Assembly: GCF_003234655.2 (NCBI RefSeq)
Contig: NZ_CP126271.1
Span: forward strand, 2,666,001-2,730,000
Direction: 5' to 3'
Source of the DNA: Curtobacterium sp. MCLR17_007
GTDB taxonomy: Bacteria > Actinomycetota > Actinomycetes > Actinomycetales > Microbacteriaceae
DNA length: 64,000 nucleotides
Both the position numbers and the translations under genes were made by a program. Below the pieces are notes generated by a model. The model saw only the letters and a list, made by a program, of their open reading frames with translations. It made no database searches and was not told where the DNA came from. The first letter of the stretch is position 1. Every line of letters starts with the position of its first letter. Positions 44,596 through 53,231 of this stretch are shown here, piece after piece.

Positions 44596-45798
44596 ATGTC
44601 GACCACCCCGGCCACCGTGACGGCGAAGGGCGCCTGGGACCCGGCGAGCCCGCTCCCCCACCACGTGCTGCACGACGCGCACCTGCCCGTGATGACCCTC
44701 CGCGACACCGCGCTCCGGAACAACGCCGCGGTCATGCAGGCGTACGTCGAGCGGCACGGCTTCTTGTTCGCACCGCACATGAAGACCCACATGGCGCCGG
44801 CCCTGGCACAGCGACAGGTCGACGCGGGTGCGTGGGGCGTCACCGTCGCCTCGGTGCAGCAGGCCATGGTCGCGTGGGAGCACGGACTGCGCCACGTCCT
44901 GGTCGCGAACGAGGTCCTGGACCCCGCCGGTCTCGCCTGGCTCGCGTCACGGCGGACCGTCGACCCCGGCTCCGACGTGCTCTGCTGGGTCGACTCGGCG
45001 GCGGGGGTCACCGCCGCCGCCGATGCCGCCCGCGCGGTCGCCGGCGAGCTGCACGTCCTGGTCGAGGTCGGGTTCACCGGCGGACGCACCGGGGTCCGCG
45101 ACGCCGCCACCGCGCGGGACGTCGCCGAGCGCGCGGTCGACGCCGGCCTGGACCTGCGCGGCGTCTCCGGCTACGAGGGCGGCCTGCCCGACGTCGACGC
45201 GGCCCGGCGCTACGTCGACGGGGTGCTCGCGATCGCGTCCGACGTGCGCCCGCTCGTCCGGGGCGACCGCGCCCTGCTGAGCATGGGCGGCAGCGCCTGG
45301 TTCGACGCGGTCGCCGACGCGGTCGCCGCCCGCCCCGCCGACCTCGACGTCGTGTTCCGGTCCGGCGCGTCCCTGACCCACGACGACGGTTTCTACGAGG
45401 CACGCACGCCCTTCCACCGCCATCCGACCGAGGGGTCCCTGGTCGCCGCGATCGAGGTCTGGGGCCGCGTGACGTCCTGCCCCGAACCCGGCCTGGCGCT
45501 CGTGGCCGTCGGCAAACGGGACATCTCGTTCGACGAGGGGCTGCCGGTGGTCCGGCAGGTCCGGCCAGGAGGCCCGGTGCGGGGCCCACGCAGCACCCCG
45601 CCACCCGGGGCGGTCACCGTCACCCGTCTCGACGACCAGCACTGCTACCTCGCGCTGGCCGACGGGGTCGCGCTGACGCCCGGCGACGTCGTCGTGTTCG
45701 GCATCTCGCACCCGTGCACGGTCTTCGACAAGTGGCGGCAGGTGCACGTGGTCGACGACGACGACGTCGTCCTCGAGACGATCGCGACGTGGTTCTGA
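44596..45798 (+). CDS. PLP-dependent D-threonine aldolase / D-serine deaminase-like enzyme
   Basis: A 400-residue alanine-racemase-fold enzyme. APHMKTHMAPALAQRQVDAG holds the PLP lysine, LVEVGFTGGRTGVR and VSGYEGGL follow the barrel, and ISHPCTVFDKW near the C-terminus is the metal-site motif of the DSD1/D-threonine aldolase group. It may cleave or deaminate a D-amino acid. AAGGAGG precedes the ATG. A REP-like word (45561-45579) encodes a loop RPGGPVRG. It is first of five tightly linked catabolic genes. Confidence 0.82.
   Translation: MSTTPATVTAKGAWDPASPLPHHVLHDAHLPVMTLRDTALRNNAAVMQAYVERHGFLFAPHMKTHMAPALAQRQVDAGAWGVTVASVQQAMVAWEHGLRHVLVANEVLDPAGLAWLASRRTVDPGSDVLCWVDSAAGVTAAADAARAVAGELHVLVEVGFTGGRTGVRDAATARDVAERAVDAGLDLRGVSGYEGGLPDVDAARRYVDGVLAIASDVRPLVRGDRALLSMGGSAWFDAVADAVAARPADLDVVFRSGASLTHDDGFYEARTPFHRHPTEGSLVAAIEVWGRVTSCPEPGLALVAVGKRDISFDEGLPVVRQVRPGGPVRGPRSTPPPGAVTVTRLDDQHCYLALADGVALTPGDVVVFGISHPCTVFDKWRQVHVVDDDDVVLETIATWF
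45561..45579. repeat. REP-like word in the aldolase-like gene
   Basis: CCGGCCAGGAGGCCCGGTG, in a non-conserved loop between two C-terminal strands. Confidence 0.45.
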
Positions 45799-46625
45799 TG
45801 GGCTCCGCCGACACCGAGGACGTCCCGGTGCGGAACGCCGCACTGTCGCTGCGGCGGGGACTGCGGATCCTCGACGTCGTCGCTGACCGGACCCGCAACG
45901 GCGAGACGTCGGTGCGCCTGACCACGCTGAGCGCCGAGCTCGGGACGTCGAAGTCGACGGTCCTGCGCCTGACCGCTCCGATGCTCGAGAACGACCTGCT
46001 GCGCCGCACGGCCGACGCCGGCTTCACGCTCGGACTCGGTGCGCTGCTGCTCGGGCAGAGCTACCTCGAGGGCATCGACCTGCGGACGGCCGCCGGTCCG
46101 TTCCTCCGACGGACAGCCGAGCAGACCGGGCTGACGTGTCACCTCGTCGTGCCGGACGGCACGGACATCGTCTACGTCGACAAGGTCGAGACCCGGGGCA
46201 CCGTGCGGATGGCCTCGCGCATCGGCAACAGGCTGCCGATGCGCAACACCGCGTCGGGCAAGGCCATGGTCGCGTTCGGCGCTCCGGACCTGCTCGACCG
46301 GGTCGTGGCCTGCCCGGTGACGGCGACGACCGAGCACACGATCGTGGACGACGACCGCTGGCGCCAGGAGGTCGGTCGGACGCGCGACCGCGGCTACGGG
46401 ATCGACGACCGCGAGAACGAACCGGACATCCGGTGCGTCGCCGCGCCGGTGCTCGGACACGCGAACCAGGTGGTCGGTGCGATGAGCATCTCGGGCCTGG
46501 CCGTCCGGTTCCCGGCCTCGGCGGTCCGCGAGCTCGGCGGCCGCGTGGTCCGGACCGCGCTCGAGATCTCGGTCGCGCTCGGGTCGTCGTCCGCACAGCT
46601 CGCGCTCGCCCGGGGTGCGCGATGA
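45798..46625 (+). CDS. IclR-family transcriptional regulator
   Basis: A 275-residue regulator: winged helix (VRLTTLSAELGTSKSTVLRL) and an IclR effector domain (GLTCHLVVPDGTDIVYVDKV, RLPMRNTASGKAMVAF, GAMSISGLAVRF). The ATG overlaps the upstream stop (TGATG). Embedded in the catabolic operon, it is likely its own regulator, sensing a pathway acid such as a 2-keto-3-deoxy sugar acid. Confidence 0.93.
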   Translation: MGSADTEDVPVRNAALSLRRGLRILDVVADRTRNGETSVRLTTLSAELGTSKSTVLRLTAPMLENDLLRRTADAGFTLGLGALLLGQSYLEGIDLRTAAGPFLRRTAEQTGLTCHLVVPDGTDIVYVDKVETRGTVRMASRIGNRLPMRNTASGKAMVAFGAPDLLDRVVACPVTATTEHTIVDDDRWRQEVGRTRDRGYGIDDRENEPDIRCVAAPVLGHANQVVGAMSISGLAVRFPASAVRELGGRVVRTALEISVALGSSSAQLALARGAR

Positions 46626-47587
46626 GCGCCGTCCTGACGTTCGGCGAGACGATGCTGCTGCTCGCTGGTCGAGGTCCGCTCGCCGACCTCGCCACGATGA
46701 CGGTCGACACCGGGGGCTCCGAGAGCAACGTCGCGATCGGGCTGGCCCGTGCCGGGGTCGACGTGACCTGGGTGGGACGGGTCGGATCCGACCCGGCGGG
46801 CGACCGGGTGCTGGCCGACGTCGCAGCCGAGGGCGTGCACGTCGTCCCGGTGCGCGACCCGGAGCGGTCGACGGGCATCATGCTGAAGGAACGCCTGCCC
46901 GACGGCCGCACCCGGGTGACCTACCACCGTCGGGGCTCCGCGGCCTCCGCGCTCACCCCGGGCGACCTGCCGTCGGGGAGCGTCGAGGGTGCCCGGCTGC
47001 TGCACGTCTCGGGGATCACCCTCGCGCTGTCCGACACCGCCCGCGAGACCGTGCACGCGGCGGTGGTCCGTGCCGACGACGCCGGTGTCCCCGTGGCGTT
47101 CGACGTGAACCACCGTCCGAAGCTCGTCGACGACGTCACCGGACGGGGCTGGTACCGCGCCGTCGCCGCCCACGCCGCCGTGGTGTTCGCCGGCGACGAC
47201 GAGGCCCGTCTGGTCCTCGGGCACGACGAGCGTCCGGGTGACGAGGAGTCGCTCGCCCACGACCTCGCCGCGCTCGCGAACGGCCGCGCCGTCGTCAAGC
47301 TCGGCTCCCGCGGCGCTGTGGCCTCGGTCGACGGCGTCCTGCACCGCCGGACGGCGAGTCCCGTGGCCGTGGTCGACCCCGTCGGTGCCGGGGACGCCTT
47401 CGTCGCCGCCTGGCTCGCGGCGGACCTGACCGGCGCATCGCCGGAGCAGGCGCTCGACCGTGCGGCCGACGCCGGGGCGCTCGCCTGCACGGTCGACGGC
47501 GACTGGCGCCGGCCCGATCCCACCGCCCTCGGCGTCGCCGACCCGCTCGGCACCGACCACGCCGTGCACGACCGTGTCGACCGCTGA
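46622..47587 (+). CDS. kdgK: PfkB-family kinase, 2-keto-3-deoxygluconate kinase-like
   Basis: A 321-residue ribokinase-fold enzyme. TFGETMLLLAGRG and DTGGSESNVAIGLARAG open the fold; VVDPVGAGDAFVAAWLAADL holds the catalytic Asp and anion hole. With a KDPG aldolase encoded next, phosphorylation of 2-keto-3-deoxygluconate is the best inference. ATGA overlap with iclR. Confidence 0.87.
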   Translation: MSAVLTFGETMLLLAGRGPLADLATMTVDTGGSESNVAIGLARAGVDVTWVGRVGSDPAGDRVLADVAAEGVHVVPVRDPERSTGIMLKERLPDGRTRVTYHRRGSAASALTPGDLPSGSVEGARLLHVSGITLALSDTARETVHAAVVRADDAGVPVAFDVNHRPKLVDDVTGRGWYRAVAAHAAVVFAGDDEARLVLGHDERPGDEESLAHDLAALANGRAVVKLGSRGAVASVDGVLHRRTASPVAVVDPVGAGDAFVAAWLAADLTGASPEQALDRAADAGALACTVDGDWRRPDPTALGVADPLGTDHAVHDRVDR

Positions 47588-47611
47588 CCCACGACCCAGG
47601 AGCACGCCCGC

Positions 47612-48256
47612 ATGACCGAGACCACCGACGCCACCCCACGACACCGCCACCAGGCCGGACCGGCGATCGCCATCCTGCGGGGGGGCACCGGCGAGCACGT
47701 CGAGGACGTCGTGCGCGTCCTGGTCGAGGCCGGCGTCACCGCGATCGAGATCACCACGAACACCCCCGGGTGGCACGCCGGCATCGCCTGGGCGGTCGAG
47801 CGCTACGGCAGCGCGGCGTCGGTCGGGGTCGGCACGGTGCTCGAGCCGCGCCAGCTCGACGAGGCCGCCGCAGTCGGTGCGTCCTTCGCGGTGAGCCCGC
47901 ACACCGACGCCGCGATCGGCGAGCGCGCCCACGAGCGCGGACTCGGCTGGTACCCCGGCGCGGCGACCCCGACCGAGATCGTGCGCGCATGGCAGCTCGG
48001 CGCGCGGGCCGTCAAGGTGTTCCCGGCGGCACAGCTCGGCGGCCCCGCGTTCCTGCGCCAGGTGCTCGCGCCCCTGGACTTCGTCGACGTGGTCCCGACC
48101 GGCGGCATCGGGGTCGACGACGCCTGCGACTACCTGGACGCCGGAGCCGTCGCGGTCGGCCTCGGCTCGCCGCTCGTCGGCGACGCCCTGACCTCCGGCG
48201 ACCTCGACGCCCTCCGCGTCCGCGCCGAGCGGCTCGTCGCCGCGCTGCACCGATGA
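47612..48256 (+). CDS. eda: KDPG/KHG aldolase
   Basis: A 214-residue aldolase of the Eda family: AILRGGTGEHVEDVVRVLVE, AIEITTNTPGW (catalytic Glu), VGVGTVLEPRQLDEAAA, FAVSPHTD, RAVKVFPAAQLGGPAFL (Schiff-base Lys) and VPTGGIGVDDACDYLDAG. It splits KDPG into pyruvate and glyceraldehyde 3-phosphate. It lies 24 bp after the kinase gene. Confidence 0.93.
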   Translation: MTETTDATPRHRHQAGPAIAILRGGTGEHVEDVVRVLVEAGVTAIEITTNTPGWHAGIAWAVERYGSAASVGVGTVLEPRQLDEAAAVGASFAVSPHTDAAIGERAHERGLGWYPGAATPTEIVRAWQLGARAVKVFPAAQLGGPAFLRQVLAPLDFVDVVPTGGIGVDDACDYLDAGAVAVGLGSPLVGDALTSGDLDALRVRAERLVAALHR

Positions 48257-49830
48257 CCGACGCGGTCGCGGCACCGGTGCTGCTCCGCGGCGGCTCGGTC
48301 GTCGGAGCGGACGGCGTCGTCCGCGCCGACGTCCTGGTCGAGGGCGACCGGATCAGCCGGGTCGGGACGGACCTCACCGTGCCCGAGGGAACGGGCGTGC
48401 TCGACTGCGGCGAGCGCCTGGTGCTGCCCGGGTTCGTCGACGCGCACTCGCACGCGGGGTCGCTGGTCTTCGACCCCGCGGTGCAGCTCGCGCTCCTGCG
48501 CCAGGGCGTCACGACGATCGTCACCGGGCAGGACGGGGTCGGTCCCGCACCGGGCGGTGGCGCGTACGCGGACACGTACTTCGCCGCGATCGACGGTCCG
48601 CACCCGCAGCACGACGGCAGCGGGATCGGCGGCCTGCTCGGCACCTACGACGGCACCACACCGGTGAACGTGGCGACGCTGGTGCCCGCCGGCACGGTCC
48701 GGCATGCCGTGCGCGGGGACGACCCGGGGCCCGCGGCCCCGCACGAACGCCGGGCGATGCGCACCATGGTCCGTGACGGGCTGGACGCCGGGGCGGTCGG
48801 CCTGTCGACGGGCCTCGACTACGTGCCCGGGCTGTTCGCCGACACCGCCGAGCTCATCGCGCTCTGCGTCGAGGTCGCGGACGCCGACGCGCTGTACGTG
48901 TCGCACATGCGCGGCGGGTACGAGTCGAACGCCCGCGCTGGGCTCGACGAGATCGCCGACATCGTCCGGGCGACCGGGGTCCGCGCGCACGTGTCCCACC
49001 TGCACGCACCGGTCGACCTGGCCGTCGAGGCGCTCGACGACCTCGAGCGCGCGGGCGCCCCGATGTCGTTCGACGCCTACCCGTACTCCCGCGGCTGCAC
49101 GATCCTGTCGATGCTGCTGCTGCCCGCCGACCTGGCGCGCCCCGGCACCCCGGACCTGGCGCGGGCGATCGTCGACCCGGCCGGACGGGCCCGGGTCCGG
49201 GGACTCGTGCTCGACCGGGTGCTGGCCCGCGCCGACCTGGGCACCGGATGGGCCGAGCAGGTCACGCTCTCGCACGTGCCTGCGCCGGAGTTCCACGCGC
49301 TGCAGGGACGGACGCTGGCGGAGGCCGCCGACCTGACCGGCAGCGACCCGCTGGACCTGGCGCTCGACGTCCTGGTCGACTCCGCGCTGCAGGTCACGGT
49401 CGTGATGCGGGTGCCCCACCCGCGGACCGCCGACGACCTGACGCCGCTGTTCCGGCTGCCGGGGCACACGGCCGGGTCCGACGGCATCTTCGTCGGCACG
49501 CACCCGCACGCGCGGGCGTACGGCACCTTCGCGCGCTACCTGCAGGACCACACGCTGCCCGGTCGCCTGAGCTGGCCCGAGACCGCTCGGCACCTGTCGA
49601 CCACGGCCGTCGAGCGGTACCGCCTCGGGGCGCGCGGCGTCGTCCGGGCCGGAGCGGTCGCGGACCTGGTCGTCGTCGACCCCACCCGGGTCGCAGCACG
49701 CTCGACGTACGCGCACCCGATGCGCCTGGCCGAGGGCATCGACGACGTCCTGGTCGCGGGCGTCCCCGTCCTCGCCGGGGCTGCCCTGACGCACGACACC
49801 CCCGGTCGCGGGCTCCGCAGAGCCCGGTGA
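48253..49830 (+). CDS. N-acyl-D-amino-acid deacylase (D-aminoacylase)
   Basis: A 525-residue amidohydrolase. Metal site DAHSHAGSLVF, ALYVSHMRGGYES, RAHVSHLHAP and the C-terminal AVADLVVVDPTRVAARSTY are typical of D-aminoacylase/N-acyl-D-glutamate deacylase. It frees D-amino acids from N-acyl forms, feeding the PLP enzyme at the head of the operon. ATGA overlap with the aldolase gene. Its stop codon lies inside the terminator stem. Confidence 0.9.
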   Translation: MTDAVAAPVLLRGGSVVGADGVVRADVLVEGDRISRVGTDLTVPEGTGVLDCGERLVLPGFVDAHSHAGSLVFDPAVQLALLRQGVTTIVTGQDGVGPAPGGGAYADTYFAAIDGPHPQHDGSGIGGLLGTYDGTTPVNVATLVPAGTVRHAVRGDDPGPAAPHERRAMRTMVRDGLDAGAVGLSTGLDYVPGLFADTAELIALCVEVADADALYVSHMRGGYESNARAGLDEIADIVRATGVRAHVSHLHAPVDLAVEALDDLERAGAPMSFDAYPYSRGCTILSMLLLPADLARPGTPDLARAIVDPAGRARVRGLVLDRVLARADLGTGWAEQVTLSHVPAPEFHALQGRTLAEAADLTGSDPLDLALDVLVDSALQVTVVMRVPHPRTADDLTPLFRLPGHTAGSDGIFVGTHPHARAYGTFARYLQDHTLPGRLSWPETARHLSTTAVERYRLGARGVVRAGAVADLVVVDPTRVAARSTYAHPMRLAEGIDDVLVAGVPVLAGAALTHDTPGRGLRRAR

Positions 49831-49841
49831 CCGGGGGTGTC
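49795..49841 (+). terminator. Terminator whose stem contains the deacylase stop codon
   Basis: GACACCCCCGGTC (49795-49807) pairs perfectly with GACCGGGGGTGTC (49829-49841), enclosing a second hairpin GCGGGCTC/GAGCCCG. The TGA stop at 49828-49830 is within the right arm, so translating ribosomes would disturb it. Confidence 0.75.
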
Positions 49842-49915
49842 GTCCTGCGGGTCCGGGACCGCCCGGGGTGCGGACGTCAGGACGGCCCCGGGGTGCGGAC
49901 GTCAGGACGGCACGG

Positions 49916-50302
49916 TCAGGACGCGCTCGGCAGGACCGCGACGACGTCGATCTCGACGAGGATCGACGCGAGGTGCGACTGCACGGTGGTGCGGACCGGG
50001 TACGGCTCGGAGAAGTGCTTCGCGTACTCGGCGTTGAAGGCCGCGAAGTCGCGGTCGGAGTGCTCGAGGTGCACGGTCGACTTCACGACGTCGTCCAGCG
50101 TCGCGCCGTGCTCGGCGAGCACCGCGCGGATGTTCGCGAGCACCTGGGCGGTCTGCCCGGCGACGTCGTCGGCGATCTCCCCCGTCGCGGGGTCCTGCGG
50201 GCCGAACCCGGCGGTGTACAGGAACCCGTTCGCCACGATCCCCTGGCTGTAGGAGCCGGCGGGCTTCGGGGCGTTGTCGGTCACGATGGCGGTCTTCGAC
50301 AC
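49916..50302 (-). CDS. ridA: RidA-family imine deaminase
   Basis: A 128-residue RidA/YjgF protein: PKPAGSYSQGIVANGFLYTA, GFGPQDPATGEI, STVHLEHSDRDFAAFNAEY and the substrate Arg in PYPVRTTVQ. It hydrolyses reactive enamines/imines such as 2-aminoacrylate made by PLP dehydratases. GTG at 50302 follows GAGGAG. It converges on the D-amino-acid operon rather than joining it, but fits the same chemistry. Confidence 0.93.
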   Translation of the reverse strand: MSKTAIVTDNAPKPAGSYSQGIVANGFLYTAGFGPQDPATGEIADDVAGQTAQVLANIRAVLAEHGATLDDVVKSTVHLEHSDRDFAAFNAEYAKHFSEPYPVRTTVQSHLASILVEIDVVAVLPSAS

Positions 50303-50464
50303 GTGGGGCTCCTCACGAGGTGGCGGACGGGACCTCCAGGGTAGAGCGGACCCGTGCGGCGCGACGCGACCACGAGACGGGCGGTTCCGTCGTGCACAAC
50401 GTGAACCGGACCTCCCGGCCGTGTGGCGGCGCACCGTCCAGGATCGTGCCGCTATCGTCGGGGA

Positions 50465-51694
50465 GTGCCGTCCGCCCCGTCGTCGATCGCCTCCGGCCGC
50501 CGCCGCGTCCTCGACGTGGTCACCAGCCTGCCGGTGTGGGCGACCATCGTGCTGGTCTGGGTCGGCGGACGTGTCGTGTCCACGTCGTGGCTCGCACTCG
50601 TGTACCCGCTGGCCGGTCGCGCGATGCCGGACAACGCGATCTGGGGGAACGACCACGGCTTCCTGCGGTTCCTGACCGCATGGGACGGCCAGTACTACGA
50701 GCAGATCTCCCTCCACGGCTACCCGACGACGCTCCCGCTCGACAGCGCCGGGCACGTCGCCCAGAACGCGTGGGCGTTCCTGCCGGCGTTCCCCTTCGCG
50801 ATCCGGTTCGTCACGGTGTGGACCGGCATGACGTTCGAGGTGGCGGCTCCGCTGATCGCGCTCGCCGCTGGGCTCGTCGCCGCGTTCCTGCTGCACCGCC
50901 TGGTGCGCGACCGCGCCGGCGAGGCTGCGGCGCTGTGGGCGGTCTTCTTCTTCACGTGCGGACCGCTCTCCTTCCTGCTGCAGGTCGGCTACGCGGAGAG
51001 CATGTTCCTGGCGTTGACGTTCGGCGCGCTGCTGGCGCTCGAGCACCGGCGGTACGGGCTGCTGACGGCGCTCGGCGTCGCAGCGGCGTTCACGCGCCCG
51101 GGGGCACTCGCGATCCCGTTGACGCTCGGCGTGATCGCCCTGGTGCGCCTGGTCCGACTGCGCCGCAGCGACGAGCGGGTGCTCGACGGCTTCCCGCTGC
51201 ACGAACTGGCCCGGGTCGTGGCCGCCGGCGCGGTGATGGTCGCGGCCGGGCTGGCGTGGCCGGTCATCGCCGCGCACGTGACCGGTCGGCCCGACGCCTA
51301 CCTGGCGACGGAGATGTCGTGGTGGGTCAACTTCATCGGTCGCGTGCAGTTCGTGCCGCTGTCGCCGTGGTTCCTGACCACCGCCAAGTGGCTCGGCGTG
51401 GGCGGGGTGCTCATCGTGATCGGGCTGCTCGTCGCCTACCCGGTGTGGCTGACCCGCCGGTCCACGCGCACGCTCGGGTCCACGACCGTGCTGTTCGCCG
51501 GCGCCTACGCCCTGTACGTGTTCGCGGTGTCGCTGCCGATGGCGTCGACACCGCGGCTGCTCATGCCGCTCGCACCGCTGTTCGGGTCACCCGAGCTCGT
51601 GGCGAAGCCGTGGATGCGGTGGACCCTCGTGACGTGCGCGCTCGCGGGGCAGCCCGTCCTGGTGGCGGTGCTCTGGCTGCTCGGCCCGCCGTAG
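50465..51694 (+). CDS. PIG-V/GT-C-like mannosyltransferase-family membrane protein
   Basis: A 409-residue protein with about nine spans. The loop after span one holds FLTAWDGQYYEQISLHGYP, the WDxxYY acidic motif of PIG-V-like GT-C glycosyltransferases, which use polyprenyl-linked sugars outside the membrane. VGYAESMFLALTFGALLALE and AAAFTRPGALAIPLTLGV also fit. TATCGT (50453-50458) ends 6 bp before the GTG, supporting this start. Acceptor unknown. Confidence 0.8.
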   Translation: MPSAPSSIASGRRRVLDVVTSLPVWATIVLVWVGGRVVSTSWLALVYPLAGRAMPDNAIWGNDHGFLRFLTAWDGQYYEQISLHGYPTTLPLDSAGHVAQNAWAFLPAFPFAIRFVTVWTGMTFEVAAPLIALAAGLVAAFLLHRLVRDRAGEAAALWAVFFFTCGPLSFLLQVGYAESMFLALTFGALLALEHRRYGLLTALGVAAAFTRPGALAIPLTLGVIALVRLVRLRRSDERVLDGFPLHELARVVAAGAVMVAAGLAWPVIAAHVTGRPDAYLATEMSWWVNFIGRVQFVPLSPWFLTTAKWLGVGGVLIVIGLLVAYPVWLTRRSTRTLGSTTVLFAGAYALYVFAVSLPMASTPRLLMPLAPLFGSPELVAKPWMRWTLVTCALAGQPVLVAVLWLLGPP

Positions 51695-51885
51695 CGCGTG
51701 CTGCGCTGCGCTGGCCCGCGGCCGCGGCCGAACGGCTGGCCCGCGGCCGATCGGCTGGTGCGAGGTTGATGGCCCCGTGAGCGGCAACAACCGCGCACCG
51801 GGCCACCAACGGCGCACCGGCCAGCGGGTCCGCACCGTGCGACGTGCGCACCGCACGGTCCCGCCGGCACCGTGCGGGGATGGGC
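51695..51885. repeat. Convergent gap with a degenerate hairpin repeat
   Basis: After a duplicated GGCTGGCCCGCGGCCG word comes GGTGCGAGGTTGATGGCCCC followed by GCAACAACCGCGCACC and CCACCAACGGCGCACC, a diverged relative of the repeats at 55387 and 55529. No gene is seen. Confidence 0.6.
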
Positions 51886-52377
51886 CTAGAGCTCGAGCGT
51901 GCCGTGCGACCCCACGTCGGGCCGGTCCTGCTTGCCGAGTGCGGCCTTCATCGTCTGGACGAGGCTGCCGACCGGGCCGGTGTCCTGCGTCCAGTACTCG
52001 ACGGAGTCGCCCTCGACGGTGAGCAGGCGGATGCTCGGGTCGTCACGGCCGTCCGGGAACCAGGCCTCGGCGAACGGGGACCACAGGTCGTCGATGACCG
52101 ATTCGTCCTTCGTCACGGTGGCGGTCCCGGCGATGGACAGGTACCCGCCCTGCGACTCGATGGCGACGTTCACGTGGGGGTTCCTGGCGATGTCCTCGAC
52201 CTTCTCGCTGCCGTCCTGCACCAGGAAGCGCAGGGTGCCGTCGAAGCTCTTGTCCTGCACCGCGAGCGGACGGGCATGCAGGCTGCCGTCGTCGCTGACG
52301 GTGGTGAGGAGTGCTGTGCGGGCCCCGTGGACGATGTCCGAGATGGCGGCGCGCTGGTCGGTCTGGTTGTCGGTCAT
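51886..52377 (-). CDS. Pyridoxamine 5'-phosphate oxidase-like general stress protein
   Basis: A 163-residue split-barrel flavin protein of the general-stress-protein-26 type: LLTTVSDDGSLHARPLAVQ, FLVQDGSEKVEDIARNPHVN, YLSIAGTATVTKDESVIDDL and WFPDGRDDPSIRLLTV. It probably binds FMN or F420; the reaction is unknown. GAAGGAG supports the ATG at 52377. Confidence 0.9.
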   Translation of the reverse strand: MTDNQTDQRAAISDIVHGARTALLTTVSDDGSLHARPLAVQDKSFDGTLRFLVQDGSEKVEDIARNPHVNVAIESQGGYLSIAGTATVTKDESVIDDLWSPFAEAWFPDGRDDPSIRLLTVEGDSVEYWTQDTGPVGSLVQTMKAALGKQDRPDVGSHGTLEL

Positions 52378-52512
52378 GGTGCTCCTTCGCATCGTGCACC
52401 CCGTGTCGCCCGTCATGACCGGGAACGCGGGGCACTGCCGTCGGACCAGTCTGCCCCCGCAGGCTGGACGCGTCCGGGGCGCGTCCGGGACGCGTCAGCG
52501 CCACACAACGCG

Positions 52513-53136
52513 TCAGGCGGGCTCGTGGATCGTGGTCTCGACGTCCACGACCTGCGGGATGCGCGGCATCGACGCGAACCCGAAGCGCACCGGCGGGTCG
52601 AGCGGCGCCAACGAGCCCAACGGCTCCCCCGCCCAGGTCCCCCGGACGCCCGTGACGTCGTGCGCCCCGGTGACGCCGTAGTACTCGCGACGACCGTTGC
52701 CGGCCGACCCCGCCGTCCCGGCCCCCGGCGCGACGAGCCGCGCGATCGGGTCGATCGCCCGCAGCCACCGCGGGTCCCGGGCGATCGGCTTGGGCACGAC
52801 CCGCAGGACCCGGCCGAGCGGTGAGATGGTCCCGACGTCGACGGTCGCACGCAGCTGGCCGGCGTCGAGCTCGAGCCCGGCGGCGGTCCGGCGGGCGTTC
52901 ACGGGCACGACGTCGACCGCGTCGAAGCGGTAGGTGCCCGAGACGTACGCCGCGACGATCTCGTCCGGAGCGAGCAGCACGCTCGACCCGTCGGGCAGCT
53001 CGACGAAGACGTCGGTGAACGCGCCGAACGGGGACCGGTCCCACATCCCGATGACGAGTCGGACACCCGAGGTCGTCCCGACGCCCATGATCCGACCACG
53101 GAAACGACGTTCGGTGACTGCATGACGCGACGGCAT
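52513..53136 (-). CDS. Conserved hypothetical protein
   Basis: A 207-residue soluble protein: GVRLVIGMWDRSPFGAFTDV, DEIVAAYVSGTYRFDAVDVV and VLRVVPKPIARDPRWLRAID. It resembles actinobacterial proteins of unknown function; no catalytic motif is evident. Reverse-strand TACCGT (53144-53149) ends 7 bp before the ATG at 53136, so it is probably a leaderless, independently expressed gene. Confidence 0.7.
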   Translation of the reverse strand: MPSRHAVTERRFRGRIMGVGTTSGVRLVIGMWDRSPFGAFTDVFVELPDGSSVLLAPDEIVAAYVSGTYRFDAVDVVPVNARRTAAGLELDAGQLRATVDVGTISPLGRVLRVVPKPIARDPRWLRAIDPIARLVAPGAGTAGSAGNGRREYYGVTGAHDVTGVRGTWAGEPLGSLAPLDPPVRFGFASMPRIPQVVDVETTIHEPA

Positions 53137-53173
53137 GTCGTGGACGGTACGCGGCGCGACCGAGAGGTTCCGT

Positions 53174-53203
53174 GACGGACTGGAGGCGCGCCTCCAGTCC
53201 GTC
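53174..53203 (-). terminator. Perfect 30-bp palindrome built of two REP-like words
   Basis: GACGGACTGGAGGCG followed directly by its reverse complement. It lies 28 bp past the stop of the flavin oxidoreductase gene and so probably ends that transcript. It is also a head-to-head pair of the dispersed CTGGAGGC word. Confidence 0.7.
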
Positions 53204-53231
53204 AGGTCGGGTCGCGACCCGGGCCGCGCGG

